Below, piece after piece: positions 9,047 to 18,157 of a stretch of DNA of 55,414 nucleotides. Below the pieces are notes generated by a model, which saw only the letters and a program-made list of their open reading frames with translations, was not told the DNA's origin and did no database searches. A program made the translations under genes and the position numbers. This stretch comes from Paraburkholderia solitsugae (GTDB lineage Bacteria > Pseudomonadota > Gammaproteobacteria > Burkholderiales > Burkholderiaceae), in NCBI RefSeq assembly GCF_013177695.1, contig NZ_WOEY01000067.1, positions 1-55,414 on the forward strand, given 5' to 3'. Position 1 is the stretch's first letter, and every line of letters starts with the position of its first letter.

Positions 9047-10066
9047 TTACGCGTCTTTCTTCGGCGCTGCCGGGATACCGCGACGAACGAATTCAGCGAA
9101 GTCCGGCGACAGTTGTACGCTGTTTTCGAGGTTGACCCACATGCGCAGAAGATATCGCTTGCGGCCGTCTTCGTGATCGAAGTATTCCGAGCGCGAGTGG
9201 AGGGTCGCAAAGTTGTTGATGACCTGGATATCGCCCGGCTCCAGCATCATGTCGATACGGAAGTCCTCGCGCGTGCCGAGATCGTGCACGTAGTTGATCG
9301 CTTCCTGCTGGATTGCAGTCAGCGGCACCCCACGCTTCTTCGCGCCGGTCTCGATGATCTTCTTCGCGAATGCGCAGTTGACACGACCGTTGTTGTACTC
9401 GAACACCGGAATCAGCGACGCCGTGACTTCATTCGCGTCGTGGCTCGGGCCATAGCCACGGTAGTCGTGGTAAAACCCTTCGTACAAAGCTTCCAGATAT
9501 TCCGGGTGGTTTTGAACGATGTGGTTGTGAATCGCCGCCGTGCTGCACAGGCCACTCATGCCGCCTTCCCTCGCCTTTTCCACGCAGAGGAGAGTAACGA
9601 CGTCGGCGAGGTCCGTGTGCGGGTCGAGCATGCGGTTCGTCGTGTTGTTACGGCGATTCGGGTCGTCGTCCTTGAGTGCCAAATCCGTCACCGCTGCAAC
9701 GAAGTCGCCGGCAACGTTGTGCGAGATCACTTGACCAATGTGGACACCCACGCCCCAGTAGATGGTCTTGAGTTCGTCGAGCGAGTAACGCTCAACCGGG
9801 AAACCACGCAGGAGAGCGAAGCCCCGCCCATTGCGAATCTGATTGTCGATTTCCGCGAATGTGGCGCCCAGCGAGCCCAGATCGAACTGCTCTTTGCCGA
9901 ACGAACCCCACGACAGGCCCTGATCTTGGACCTTGCGGAGTGCGGTATCGACAGCCACGATATCCGACTCGGTGAATTTGTAAATCCACGAAGGATCGTT
10001 TTGCAGATCTGCTGCCTTCCAAGCGTAGGCGTCGGTAATCAGTTCACGAAGAATGGGTTTCGTCAT
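9047..10066 (-). CDS. TauD/TfdA-like Fe(II)/2-oxoglutarate-type dioxygenase
   Basis: The product is 339 residues long. RGFALLRGFPVERY near residue 75, the HxD iron motif in DPHTDLADVV near residue 150, and the distal LHSRSEYFDHEDGRKRYLLRM-type region near residue 300 with the third His and the 2-oxoglutarate Arg give the usual jelly-roll site. Such enzymes hydroxylate small acids, taurine, 2,4-D or butyrobetaine-like compounds. Placed between a PrpD-like and a DUF4387 gene, it probably starts or opens a substrate for the following enzymes. The start MTKPIL is preferred to an ATG four codons upstream by similarity of the N-terminus. Confidence 0.88.
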   Translation of the reverse strand: MTKPILRELITDAYAWKAADLQNDPSWIYKFTESDIVAVDTALRKVQDQGLSWGSFGKEQFDLGSLGATFAEIDNQIRNGRGFALLRGFPVERYSLDELKTIYWGVGVHIGQVISHNVAGDFVAAVTDLALKDDDPNRRNNTTNRMLDPHTDLADVVTLLCVEKAREGGMSGLCSTAAIHNHIVQNHPEYLEALYEGFYHDYRGYGPSHDANEVTASLIPVFEYNNGRVNCAFAKKIIETGAKKRGVPLTAIQQEAINYVHDLGTREDFRIDMMLEPGDIQVINNFATLHSRSEYFDHEDGRKRYLLRMWVNLENSVQLSPDFAEFVRRGIPAAPKKDA

Positions 10067-10123
10067 AGTGCATCTCAATATTTAAGCGAGGCGTGAATTA
10101 ATTCACACCTCGACGGGAAGTCG

Positions 10124-10447
10124 TCAAGCAGCCGGAAGATCCGGGACTTCGACGTTGACCAAAGGCCCGAACTGCTGACCTCCGAACAGATCCGTATCGG
10201 CCGGGTCACCACTCGTCACCAGACGCGGCACTGTCACCTTGATCGCGTTCGCCGGCTCGTAGTTGAATAGCCGGACCTTGCTTTCATCGACGCTGAAAAA
10301 CCGCGCCATCGATTCCTTCTTAATCACACCGCTCGCAACTACGCGATCGTAGGTGCGACGATCCGGAAACATAATGTCCAGCGTCAGGAGGAAGGGACCC
10401 GCATTCTTGGTGCGGATCAGTTTTGCCAAATCGCGAAGGCGTGCCAT
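10124..10447 (-). CDS. DUF4387 domain protein
   Basis: This 107-residue protein has the pattern of DUF4387: a basic start MARLRDLAKLIRTKNAGP, LTLDIMFPD, and a conserved middle with YDRVVASGV. It has no membrane segment or signal peptide and no known catalytic motif. The ATG lies one base after the stop of the AtuA-like gene, so the two are almost certainly translated together. Genes of these two families are often side by side in proteobacteria, which suggests a two-subunit enzyme. The function is unknown. Confidence 0.85.
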   Translation of the reverse strand: MARLRDLAKLIRTKNAGPFLLTLDIMFPDRRTYDRVVASGVIKKESMARFFSVDESKVRLFNYEPANAIKVTVPRLVTSGDPADTDLFGGQQFGPLVNVEVPDLPAA

Positions 10448-10448
10448 A

Positions 10449-11816
10449 TCAAATATCCTCGTAACGGATCGGATGCAGTTCAAGCGGGTGGTCGAGTTCG
10501 ACCACGTGATTCAGGACGAATTGATACGCCTCACCCAACGACCAAAAATGCGGGGCGATGGGGAAGGCGAGATTCGACAACAGGCCTTCCCATTGCGGAA
10601 CTGAGTGGTGAAGCACCATGTGAGCGGCTTGGCCAGCGATCGCGTAGGCGATTTCTTGCGTCTGTGCGAGCGTAACCATCAGGAGTCCGACTTCATTCCC
10701 GATCGTCGGATTCGGTTCGCGTGCGCCGAGGACGCCGCTGCGCCCGTAGATCTTGTAGTCGATCTGATACTGGCCGCGAATCGATTCACCATAGACGGCC
10801 TCGATGTTTTCGGAAATATGGTCTTGGAGACCGCCGAACCAGCTATCGAATTGCTCCAGGATAACCGGGTCGCGCACGCCGCCGAGGACCATGGCGCGGT
10901 AGCCGATCTTCTTCGCCCCCTCCAGTTTGACCGTGTAGGGCTTCGGATTGAACTGCGAACCCGTAACGCGAACACGTCGCTCGTCAACGGCTTCGTATTG
11001 AGCGTTCGTCAGATCCATCTCGCCGCCCGGTTCGAGCATGCGATACGGATCAGCCGTCTCATACAAAGCGTGGGCAGCAACACTCAACGGCGAGCACTGT
11101 TGCTGCGGGCTGACCGGTTCGAGCGTGAAGTCTTTCTGCGTGACGGTGCAGATCATGCCTTCCGGCTTTTCCATGGTGACGACAGCTGCGCCACCACATT
11201 CCATGATCTTTGCTGCGTGCCAGCAAAGACCAGCTGGGAAGCCCTTCGCAACGGGAACGGCCGCGAAGATTGCAGCATCCGTCGAGCGGCCGGCCAGCAC
11301 GACGTCCGCACCGCCTTCCAGCGCCGCAACGTAAGCCTCTGCACCCATCATCGCAACGATATGGTCCGCGTCCTTGAAAACCGATTCGTCGATTTCCGGG
11401 GCCGGGTCCAGCGCCTTGATCTTTCCGTCGCGATACTTCTGGATCAGAGTTTCACGCGGAACTTCCGATTCGATAATCGCCGTCTTGAAGTGGAGACTCT
11501 CTTCCCGGGCGATCTCCTGAACGATTTCCCACACCCAGTTCAGGTTCCAGTTGCCACCCGATCCCCCGCAGGAACCGATGAACAGCGGGACGTTAATCGA
11601 CCGCGCTCCAGTGACGAGAATGCGAAGGTCGCGCTTGATCGCCGCACGCGAAAAGAACGGCTTATTACCGCCGAGATTGGCAGGACCGCCATCGGTCGAA
11701 CCCGCGTCACAGCCGATGAACGCCAGATCCCGCGACGCGATAGCCGCGAGAAAATGATTTTCGGAAAAACCGACGCCGAGAACACCTGTCGGCGAGAGAT
11801 ATGAAATCGAATCCAT
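10449..11816 (-). CDS. AtuA-like acyclic terpene utilisation family protein (DUF1446)
   Basis: The product has 455 residues of the AtuA/DUF1446 family. Landmarks are FIGCDAGSTDGGP near residue 35, FIGSCGGSGG near residue 80, GGADVVLAGRSTDAA near residue 190 and VLGGVRDP near residue 315. AtuA is named from the citronellol/geraniol pathway of Pseudomonas, but its reaction is not settled. None of the other atu genes, such as the geranyl-CoA carboxylase pair, is present, so a terpene role is not supported. AGAGG precedes the ATG at 11816. The gene heads the enzyme part of the operon and pairs with the DUF4387 gene. Confidence 0.88.
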   Translation of the reverse strand: MDSISYLSPTGVLGVGFSENHFLAAIASRDLAFIGCDAGSTDGGPANLGGNKPFFSRAAIKRDLRILVTGARSINVPLFIGSCGGSGGNWNLNWVWEIVQEIAREESLHFKTAIIESEVPRETLIQKYRDGKIKALDPAPEIDESVFKDADHIVAMMGAEAYVAALEGGADVVLAGRSTDAAIFAAVPVAKGFPAGLCWHAAKIMECGGAAVVTMEKPEGMICTVTQKDFTLEPVSPQQQCSPLSVAAHALYETADPYRMLEPGGEMDLTNAQYEAVDERRVRVTGSQFNPKPYTVKLEGAKKIGYRAMVLGGVRDPVILEQFDSWFGGLQDHISENIEAVYGESIRGQYQIDYKIYGRSGVLGAREPNPTIGNEVGLLMVTLAQTQEIAYAIAGQAAHMVLHHSVPQWEGLLSNLAFPIAPHFWSLGEAYQFVLNHVVELDHPLELHPIRYEDI

Positions 11817-11895
11817 TGTGAAACCTCTATGCAGATAATCGGTTTTACTGCCCACTTCTCTCTTGATCACATTTGTTACTGATACGTCATTTTAA

Positions 11896-11924
11896 TGGCG
11901 CACTTCTGTTAGGAAAGTGCGCCA
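11896..11924 (-). terminator. Strong hairpin between MFS and AtuA-like genes
   Basis: TGGCGCACTT at 11896-11905 pairs perfectly with AAGTGCGCCA at 11915-11924 around a nine-base loop. On the minus strand it is followed by TTAAAATGA, a poor U-run. It lies 33 bp after the transporter stop and about 80 bp before the AtuA-like start. It could be a partial terminator or an mRNA-stabilising hairpin that sets different expression of transporter and enzymes. Confidence 0.55.
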
Positions 11925-11956
11925 CCGTTTATGGGGCCTTAATCATCCGACGAGTG

Positions 11957-13360
11957 CTACGCCGAAGCTTGCTTGTCTGCAATTGAATCCAGTTTTTCCA
12001 GCGAAGCTTGATTCGTCTCCTGACCAAATACGGTAACGACGACAGCTTGCAATATCAGAAGACACGCAACGACCGCGACGATCGCCTTCAGACCTCCGAA
12101 TGCGAACAGTCCGACGACCAGGAACGGCAGATAAACAGACCAAATACGCCCAATGCCGTTACAAAGTGCGATACCACGTGACCGAATCGCAGTCGGGAAC
12201 AGTTCCGAGGTATATCCGGCCAATGCAAACGTAGCTGTCACATATACCGCGATGAACAAGCAGAAACCAACGCTGACGACCGCTACTGGCGTGCTCTGCA
12301 TTGCATACAGGACCGCCACAACTGCCACCACTACCGAGAAAACTGCAACGCCTTTGCGTCGCCCGATTTTATCGGCCAGCAATGCCGCGACCACTGTGCC
12401 AATCGGTCCACCCGCCGACATAAACAGCGAATACTGCAACGACGTCGAAAGCGACAGCCCCTGCTTCACAAAGAACGACGGCAGCCAGACCAGAAGACCA
12501 TAGATCGCCGAGAACTGAACGATGGCCAACATGACGCCGATGATCGTCGGTACCCGGAGTCCCTTCTTGACCAAAGCCGTAGCAGACAATTCTTTTTTAG
12601 CCGATTTCACCGTGGCAGTTTCGTCATAGTCCGGAAGCACCGTGGTCTCAGGATATTCAGACTCGATTTCGCGGAGAATCGTATCAGCCTCTTCGATTCG
12701 GCCTTTCGACTCGAGCCAGCGGGGCGATTCTTTCAAACTCCAACGAATGACCCAGATGATGAACGCCGCTGCTGATGCCAAGCCAAACATCCAGCGCCAT
12801 CCCTCATGTCTCGGCAACAAAAAGTAGCCGCCCAGAGCCGACGCGAAGATAGCGGTATTGGCGATGAATGCTGTCAGGCCAAGCCAGCGTCCGCGCTTGG
12901 ACGGCGGCACAAACTCACTTAGGGTCGCGTAGCTAACGACAGCTTCTGCGCCCAAGCCGATGCCCGAAGCAAACCGCCAGATCGCCATAGCGTCAGGGGT
13001 ATTGACCAAGGCAGTAACCAGAGTAGCGATCGCTACGATTGCCAGGTTTACCTGGTAGCACAGCTTACGGCCGAATTTGTCGCTGAAATAACCCGAGGCA
13101 AGCGCACCGACCACCAAACCACCGTAGGTTGCGGACACCACATGCCCAACCTGCGCCATGCTTGCGAACCCGGATTTAACGAGCGCGCCCATAACACCGG
13201 CCATCAGGTATACGTCGAAAGCATCGACAAATAGTCCGCCGCCAAGCAAAAACAGCGTTCGGTAATGAAATCGACCGATCGGCAGTCTGTCCAAACGCGC
13301 ACCACTATGTGCAGTTTTGGATGCAGAATCCATCTGCAATCCCAACTCGCCTTGAGCCAT
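11957..13360 (-). CDS. MFS transporter, probable organic-acid or sugar-acid porter
   Basis: The product has 467 residues and about 12 hydrophobic segments. The MFS signature is present in both halves: GYFSDKFGRK near residue 105 and ADKIGRRKG near residue 345. A central hydrophilic loop of about 60 residues separates the halves. FVDAFDVYLMAGVMG in the first segment resembles metabolite:proton symporters. AAGGAG lies eight bases before the ATG at 13360. Placed between MarR and the enzymes, it probably imports the operon's substrate. Confidence 0.9.
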   Translation of the reverse strand: MAQGELGLQMDSASKTAHSGARLDRLPIGRFHYRTLFLLGGGLFVDAFDVYLMAGVMGALVKSGFASMAQVGHVVSATYGGLVVGALASGYFSDKFGRKLCYQVNLAIVAIATLVTALVNTPDAMAIWRFASGIGLGAEAVVSYATLSEFVPPSKRGRWLGLTAFIANTAIFASALGGYFLLPRHEGWRWMFGLASAAAFIIWVIRWSLKESPRWLESKGRIEEADTILREIESEYPETTVLPDYDETATVKSAKKELSATALVKKGLRVPTIIGVMLAIVQFSAIYGLLVWLPSFFVKQGLSLSTSLQYSLFMSAGGPIGTVVAALLADKIGRRKGVAVFSVVVAVVAVLYAMQSTPVAVVSVGFCLFIAVYVTATFALAGYTSELFPTAIRSRGIALCNGIGRIWSVYLPFLVVGLFAFGGLKAIVAVVACLLILQAVVVTVFGQETNQASLEKLDSIADKQASA

Positions 13361-13469
13361 CTACTCGTCTCCTTTTTTGCCGACTAGTTCGTTTATACGC
13401 ATCTGTCGGCTATGTACCACTGTTAGTGATGAACCCAAAAACTCAAGGTGAGCGATACTGGCGATTTAA

Positions 13470-13994
13470 TCAATCCGCATCAGAATCAAGCATTTCTTCC
13501 GCCTTCTTTATCAGTCTCTCAAGTTGTCGGCTAAAAGCCTCTAGTTCCTCCGAGCCGAGTGACCCATAAAACTCTTGCGCCTTCATGGCCGAATACGGAG
13601 CTATTTCCGCGAACAATCTCTCGCCCTCTGGCGTCAGCCATAGCAGAGTGCGACGATGATTTTTTGGATCGCGCGAAGTCGAAATCCGACCAGCTTTACG
13701 CAATTCGGCCACTGCGCGACTCACATTCATCGCAATAAGACCGGTTGCTTCAGCTATATCCTGCGCAGCGCTACCCGGTTTATTGGCCAAGACAACCATC
13801 GCACGCCATTCGTTCAACGAAATAGCATGCTGCTTATGAATTCGCTTAAAGAACGGCTGACTCAACAGATTCGTAAGTTTAAGCAACCGGAAACCAACTA
13901 CATTCGGAGCCGGCGCAAATTGATTGATTTCGAGCCCTTGAAGATGTCCAGTGATGCCAGGCACTCCTTGACCTTCGATCGAACTCTTTGACAT
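13470..13994 (-). CDS. MarR-family transcriptional regulator
   Basis: The product is 174 residues long with a winged helix-turn-helix at about residues 60-130: ISLNEWRAMVVLANKPG, then AAQDIAEATGL, then the wing RDPKNHRRTLLWLTPEG. MarR proteins usually repress a neighbouring operon and are released by its substrate or a pathway intermediate. The N-terminal 40 residues are longer than average. A perfect 24-bp palindrome lies 57 bp upstream of the start codon and is the likely operator. GAGGAG precedes the ATG. It is the first gene of the minus-strand cluster. Confidence 0.9.
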   Translation of the reverse strand: MSKSSIEGQGVPGITGHLQGLEINQFAPAPNVVGFRLLKLTNLLSQPFFKRIHKQHAISLNEWRAMVVLANKPGSAAQDIAEATGLIAMNVSRAVAELRKAGRISTSRDPKNHRRTLLWLTPEGERLFAEIAPYSAMKAQEFYGSLGSEELEAFSRQLERLIKKAEEMLDSDAD

Positions 13995-14050
13995 ATCTCA
14001 ACTCCTCTCTACGTGGGTATTTCACTGAAGCATCGGCTAGAGTATGCCTC

Positions 14051-14074
14051 ATTCATTAACAATTGTTAATGAAT
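14051..14074. promoter_or_regulatory. Perfect 24-bp palindrome, probable MarR operator
   Basis: ATTCATTAACAA is followed directly by its exact reverse complement. It is AT-rich in a GC-rich surround and lies 57-80 bp upstream of the MarR start. MarR dimers bind such palindromes. No second perfect copy was found in the gaps before the transporter or AtuA-like genes, which suggests that one promoter here drives the regulator and perhaps the whole operon. Confidence 0.8.
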
Positions 14075-14176
14075 TTTGAGACTAGGTTTACCACCTAGCA
14101 GGGTGCTGAACTAACCGGCGGCAGAGTTCATCCCGGAAGGCCCCTGATGCGCTGATACGGAACGCTCACTTGCCCA

Positions 14177-14374
14177 TTGGAGATCATGCGCGACACCGAC
14201 ACCTTCACCGAGAGTTTGTTTTCCGCGGTGGTGGAAAATTCTATCGGCGTCGTGACGGCTCTAAATCCGTATATCGGCTATTCAAACGCTACGATGGTGG
14301 CGCAAGAAGCGCTGGTCTCTGGCCGCGGCGTCGCTGAGATTGTTGTTGAGCGTGGACTTCTGTCTCGCGAACAG
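14177..14374 (+). pseudogene. Aspartase/fumarase superfamily, C-terminal fragment
   Basis: About 65 residues match the C-terminal domain of aspartate ammonia-lyase or class II fumarase: ENSIGVVTALNPYIGY, then a helix with EALVSGRGVAEIV and the end ERGLLSREQ. Intact proteins have about 460 residues and carry the active site far upstream, none of which is here. The frame stays open to 14494, but the residues after 14374 resemble nothing in the family. It is a stranded 3' end left by a rearrangement. Confidence 0.75.
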
Positions 14375-14695
14375 CCGGCGTGGGATGCCGATCCAAATAA
14401 ACTGGGCCGATCCGTGTGGCTGACACGGATCGTCGCAAACACGATAGCGGCCCCGCTCGAACACGCCGGCAACGCCCGTTGCCCTATAGTCTGAATGCTT
14501 CACTTGCTCCCGCCCCTTGCCGGTTCGGGCTTCCTTTATTTCGTTCGGATTGCAATGGAAATTGCGCTGCAACCTCGCGTTGGCCCGACATTTCGAGGTG
14601 CGGTCGGCGGCACATTTTAATGCCGCCTACAGCCGCGTAGTCACCGAGTCTTGTCGAATCAGACTCCTGATTCTGCACATCTCACAGTCTGCCCA

Positions 14696-16375
14696 TCACA
14701 TGTTCGGATAGTTCGGACCGCCGCCGCCTTCAGGCGTCACCCAGACGATATTCTGCGTCGGGTCCTTGATATCGCAGGTCTTGCAGTGCACGCAGTTCTG
14801 CGCGTTGATCACCAAGCGCTCGCTGCCATCGTCGTTCTTCACGAACTCATACACCGCAGCCGGGCAGTAACGTGATTCCGGACCGGCATAGGTCTGCCAG
14901 TTCACATTCACCGGCACTGAGGGATCTTTCAGCGTCAGGTGAGCCGGCTGATTCTCTTCATGGTTGGTGTTCGAGATGAACACTGAAGAGAGCCGGTCGA
15001 ATGTCAGCTTGCCATCCGGCTTCGGATAAACAATCGGCTTGCACTGCGAAGCAGGCTTGAGCATCTCGTGATCGGAATGCTGGTGATGCAGCGTCCACGG
15101 CACGTTGCCGCCTAACAGCTTCTGCTCGATGCCGACCATCAAGGTACCGAGGTACAGGCCCTTGCTCATCCACTGCTTGAAGTTGCGCGCACGGTGCAGC
15201 TCGGTATGCAGCCACGAAGTCTTGAACGACTCCGGGTACGCGGTGAGTTCATCGCTGGTGCGTCCGGCCTGCACGGCTTCAAACGCAGCGTCAGCAGCCA
15301 GCATGCCGGTCTTGATCGCAGCATGCGAGCCCTTGATCCGCGATGCGTTCAGGAAGCCCGCATCGTCACCGACCAGCGCGCCGCCCGGGAATACCAGCTT
15401 CGGCAGCGACAGCAGGCCACCCGCGGTGATCGCCCGCGCGCCGTACGACACCCGCTTGCCACCTTCCAGAATCGCGCGGATCGCCGGATGCGTCTTGTAG
15501 CGCTGGAATTCCTCGAACGGCGACAGGTACGGGTTCGTGTAACCGAGGCCGACCACGAAGCCCACCACCACCTGGTTGTTGTCCATGTGATAGAGGAACG
15601 AGCCACCGTAGGTGTCGTTCTCCAGCGGCCAGCCGGCCGTGTGCATCACCAGACCCGGCTTGTGTTTCGACGGATCGATTTCCCACGTTTCCTTGATGCC
15701 GATACCGTAGACCTGCGGATCGACCCCTTCGCGCAGCTTGAATTTGTCGTTCAGTTGACGGCCCAGATGCCCGCGCGCGCCTTCGCAGAAGAGCGTGTAC
15801 TTCGCGTGCAGTTCCATGCCGAGCTGGAAGTTCTCGGTCGGCTCACCGTCCTTGCCGATGCCGAGATTGCCGGTCGCGACGCCTTTGACCGAGCCATCGT
15901 CGTTATACAGAATCTCCGCAGCAGGAAACCCCGGGAAGATTTCCACCCCGAGCGCCTCAGCCTGCTGACCCAGCCAGCGCGTGACATTCGCGAGGCTGAT
16001 CACATAGTTGCCGTGGTTCTTGAAGTTGTCCGGCAGCGCCCAGGTCGGCACGCTCTTCGAACCGGTTTCGGTCAGGAAGAGGAATTTATCTTCGGTCACG
16101 TCGACCGTCAGCGGCGCGCCTTTTTCCTTCCAGTCGGGGATCAGTTCGGTGATCGCGCGCGGATCCATCACCGCGCCCGACAGGATATGCGCCCCGATCT
16201 CCGAGCCTTTTTCCAGTACGCACACGCCAATCTCGACGCCTTTTTCAGCCGCCAGCTGCTTCAGGCGGATCGCCGCGGACAGGCCAGCCGGGCCGCCACC
16301 GACGATCACGACGTCGTATTCCATCGACTCGCGCCTAGGGGCGAAGTCATCTTCGAGGACTGTCGAGATACACAC
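14696..16375 (-). CDS. Electron transfer flavoprotein-ubiquinone oxidoreductase
   Basis: The product has about 559 residues and passes electrons from reduced ETF to ubiquinone at the inner membrane. An FAD-binding GxGxxG-type motif, VVIVGGGPAGLSAAIRLKQ, lies near the N-terminus; GSEIGAHILSGAVMDP and the C-terminal cluster sequence CPAAVYE plus NCVHCKTCDIKDP, giving the [4Fe-4S] cysteines, are intact. It would take electrons from the two acyl-CoA dehydrogenases of the nearby island. The start is uncertain: the family shares RES just before MEYD, so a GTG at 16375 with GGAG ten bases upstream is used; ATG 16324 gives 542 residues. The sequence before RRES looks unlike usual homologs, so the 5' end may have been replaced. 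Confidence 0.9.
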   Translation of the reverse strand: MCISTVLEDDFAPRRESMEYDVVIVGGGPAGLSAAIRLKQLAAEKGVEIGVCVLEKGSEIGAHILSGAVMDPRAITELIPDWKEKGAPLTVDVTEDKFLFLTETGSKSVPTWALPDNFKNHGNYVISLANVTRWLGQQAEALGVEIFPGFPAAEILYNDDGSVKGVATGNLGIGKDGEPTENFQLGMELHAKYTLFCEGARGHLGRQLNDKFKLREGVDPQVYGIGIKETWEIDPSKHKPGLVMHTAGWPLENDTYGGSFLYHMDNNQVVVGFVVGLGYTNPYLSPFEEFQRYKTHPAIRAILEGGKRVSYGARAITAGGLLSLPKLVFPGGALVGDDAGFLNASRIKGSHAAIKTGMLAADAAFEAVQAGRTSDELTAYPESFKTSWLHTELHRARNFKQWMSKGLYLGTLMVGIEQKLLGGNVPWTLHHQHSDHEMLKPASQCKPIVYPKPDGKLTFDRLSSVFISNTNHEENQPAHLTLKDPSVPVNVNWQTYAGPESRYCPAAVYEFVKNDDGSERLVINAQNCVHCKTCDIKDPTQNIVWVTPEGGGGPNYPNM

Positions 16376-16603
16376 TGAACCAGATCTCCATGCTTACAGA
16401 TACTTTATAAATCGCGTCTCATGCGAGCCACGCGACCTTTTCATCCGGGAAAACGTCGGACAGCTCCCGGCGCCTATCTGCACCGCAGACAGGTGACAGT
16501 CCCGCTCCCTGCAAACCCGATTCGGCTCATGCGGCTGCCGGCATCCGTAACCCGCTGCCAGGCCAAAGACTGACGCTCAAGCCCGTTCGTTGACTTGCGC
16601 TAG

Positions 16604-18131
16604 GAGTCTGCGCGGCAGACGAGTTTTGAGCTGACAGCGGGGACGCCACAGCGTTCGGCATCGCGACCGCTTTCGGTTTGGCGCGCCGACCTACCAAAGA
16701 ATGGCTTGGTCGACGACGAAATTGCGTGAGATGGCCCCCTTTCCGGGCTTACGCGTACATCATTTTGGCCATTCGGCGCAGGTTCAACGCCGTGCAGACG
16801 AGCTTCCACTCGGCCTGGGCCTTGGCCAGTCCGCGCATGCTGAATTGGCGGAACCCGAGCACGCTTTTTACCCAGGCGTTTGGCGGCTCAGATAGCCATT
16901 TGCGTTTGCGATACGCGGCCTGTGTTTCGGCAGACGTGAATTTTTCAGCCATCGCGGCGCAGAGCGGCCGCTTGCTGGCATCGATCTTCACGTCCTTTTT
17001 GCCCTCGCGTCCGAGCGCCACGATCAGCTCGGCCGGATGCTCGCGCAATTGCTCGAACGTCGCTTCCGACCGGTAGCCAGCGTCGGCAAGGATTTGCCTG
17101 GGATCGGCACCGGCGTCGCGCAGCACGGCAGCAAGAACGGTTGGCAATTGCCCGCTGTCAGCGGCACTGTTGCCCAGCTCGGCCGCGACGATGATGTGGG
17201 CAGCCTCGTCGACCGCAGCTTGCGCGTTGTAGGAATAGTCAAAGCCGCCGCCGGCATGCTTCATGATCCGGCTTTCCGGATCGGTGAAATTTTCCTGTGC
17301 GTCGGGCTTCGGCTCGCCGAACTTGTACTTGAAGCGCGACTTCTTTTTCGGCTCTCCGTCGGCGTCCGGCGGCGCATCGTCGTCACTGCGACCGCGCGCG
17401 ATATCAGTCTGACGCTGGCGCTCTTCCAGGCGTGCGCGTGCAGCGCGAATCACCGCCAGGCGGTCCTCGCGCCGCGTGATCTCGGCCGGGATATCCAGCT
17501 CCGGCTCATTTTTCTCGGCGGCGTCGGCCGCCTTCGCTTTTGCCAGCAGAGCATCGATCTGCTCTTTCAGCTCAAGCTCGACCTTTTTCATCCGCTCGTA
17601 GCTCATCGCCTTATGGCGCGATGCGTTGGCCTTGATCTTGGTGCCGTCGACCGCGACCGTGCCGAGCTTAACCAGGCCGCACTCCCTGGCCAGTTTCACC
17701 ACTTGCACGAACAAGTCCGACAGTTCTTTGAGGTGAAAGGCGCGGAAGTCGCACAGCGTCCGGTGCGCCGGATAGTTGCCCGCCGCCAGGACCCGGAACG
17801 CGACATCCTCATGCAGCTTCCTGGCCAGCTTGCGCGAGGAAAACACACCGGTCGCGTAGCCATAAACGAGCACCTTGACCATCATGGCCGGATGAAAGGG
17901 CTGGTTGCGCGCACCGCCGCCGGCATACCGGGCATGGAAGGCGGACAGGTCGAGCGAGTCGACCGTATCGCTGATGAAGTAAGCAAGGTGGCCTTCAGGC
18001 AGCCAATCTTGCAGCGCATGGGGCAGCAGGAACTGCTGTTGTGGATCGTAGGGAAGATAGCTCGTCGTCATCTGCCTACAACGTTTACAACAGGCAATCG
18101 GATTACCGCGCGGCTTCTGCCGCGCAGACTC
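16604..18131 (-). mobile_element. IS1182-family insertion sequence, complete, in a CTAG site
   Basis: The element is about 1.53 kb. Its ends are perfect 16-bp inverted repeats: GAGTCTGCGCGGCAGA at 16604-16619 and its complement at 18116-18131. Both ends are flanked by CTAG (16600-16603 and 18132-18135), which fits a four-base target duplication at a palindromic site. The single transposase gene is intact. The clean ends and matching flanks point to a recent insertion. Confidence 0.88.
16749..18071 (-). CDS. IS1182-family transposase
   Basis: The product has 440 residues. The N-terminal domain has YDPQQQFLLPHALQDWLPEGH and FHPAMMVKVLVYGYATG. The catalytic core has Asp in TVAVDGTKIKANAS near residue 142, Asp in ILADAGYRSE near residue 320 and a Glu near the C-terminus in the region AQAEWKLVCTALNLRRM. 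A charged insert of about 90 residues lies between the first two Asp residues, as usual in this family. No frameshift or stop interrupts it. Confidence 0.93.
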   Translation of the reverse strand: MTTSYLPYDPQQQFLLPHALQDWLPEGHLAYFISDTVDSLDLSAFHARYAGGGARNQPFHPAMMVKVLVYGYATGVFSSRKLARKLHEDVAFRVLAAGNYPAHRTLCDFRAFHLKELSDLFVQVVKLARECGLVKLGTVAVDGTKIKANASRHKAMSYERMKKVELELKEQIDALLAKAKAADAAEKNEPELDIPAEITRREDRLAVIRAARARLEERQRQTDIARGRSDDDAPPDADGEPKKKSRFKYKFGEPKPDAQENFTDPESRIMKHAGGGFDYSYNAQAAVDEAAHIIVAAELGNSAADSGQLPTVLAAVLRDAGADPRQILADAGYRSEATFEQLREHPAELIVALGREGKKDVKIDASKRPLCAAMAEKFTSAETQAAYRKRKWLSEPPNAWVKSVLGFRQFSMRGLAKAQAEWKLVCTALNLRRMAKMMYA

Positions 18132-18157
18132 CTAGCCGCGCAGGCGTAGTGAAGCGA

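Noticed and set aside
10449..11816. Acyclic terpene (citronellol/geraniol) pathway suggested by the AtuA-like gene
   Set aside because: No geranyl-CoA carboxylase subunits, AtuB-, AtuD- or AtuE-like genes are in the operon.
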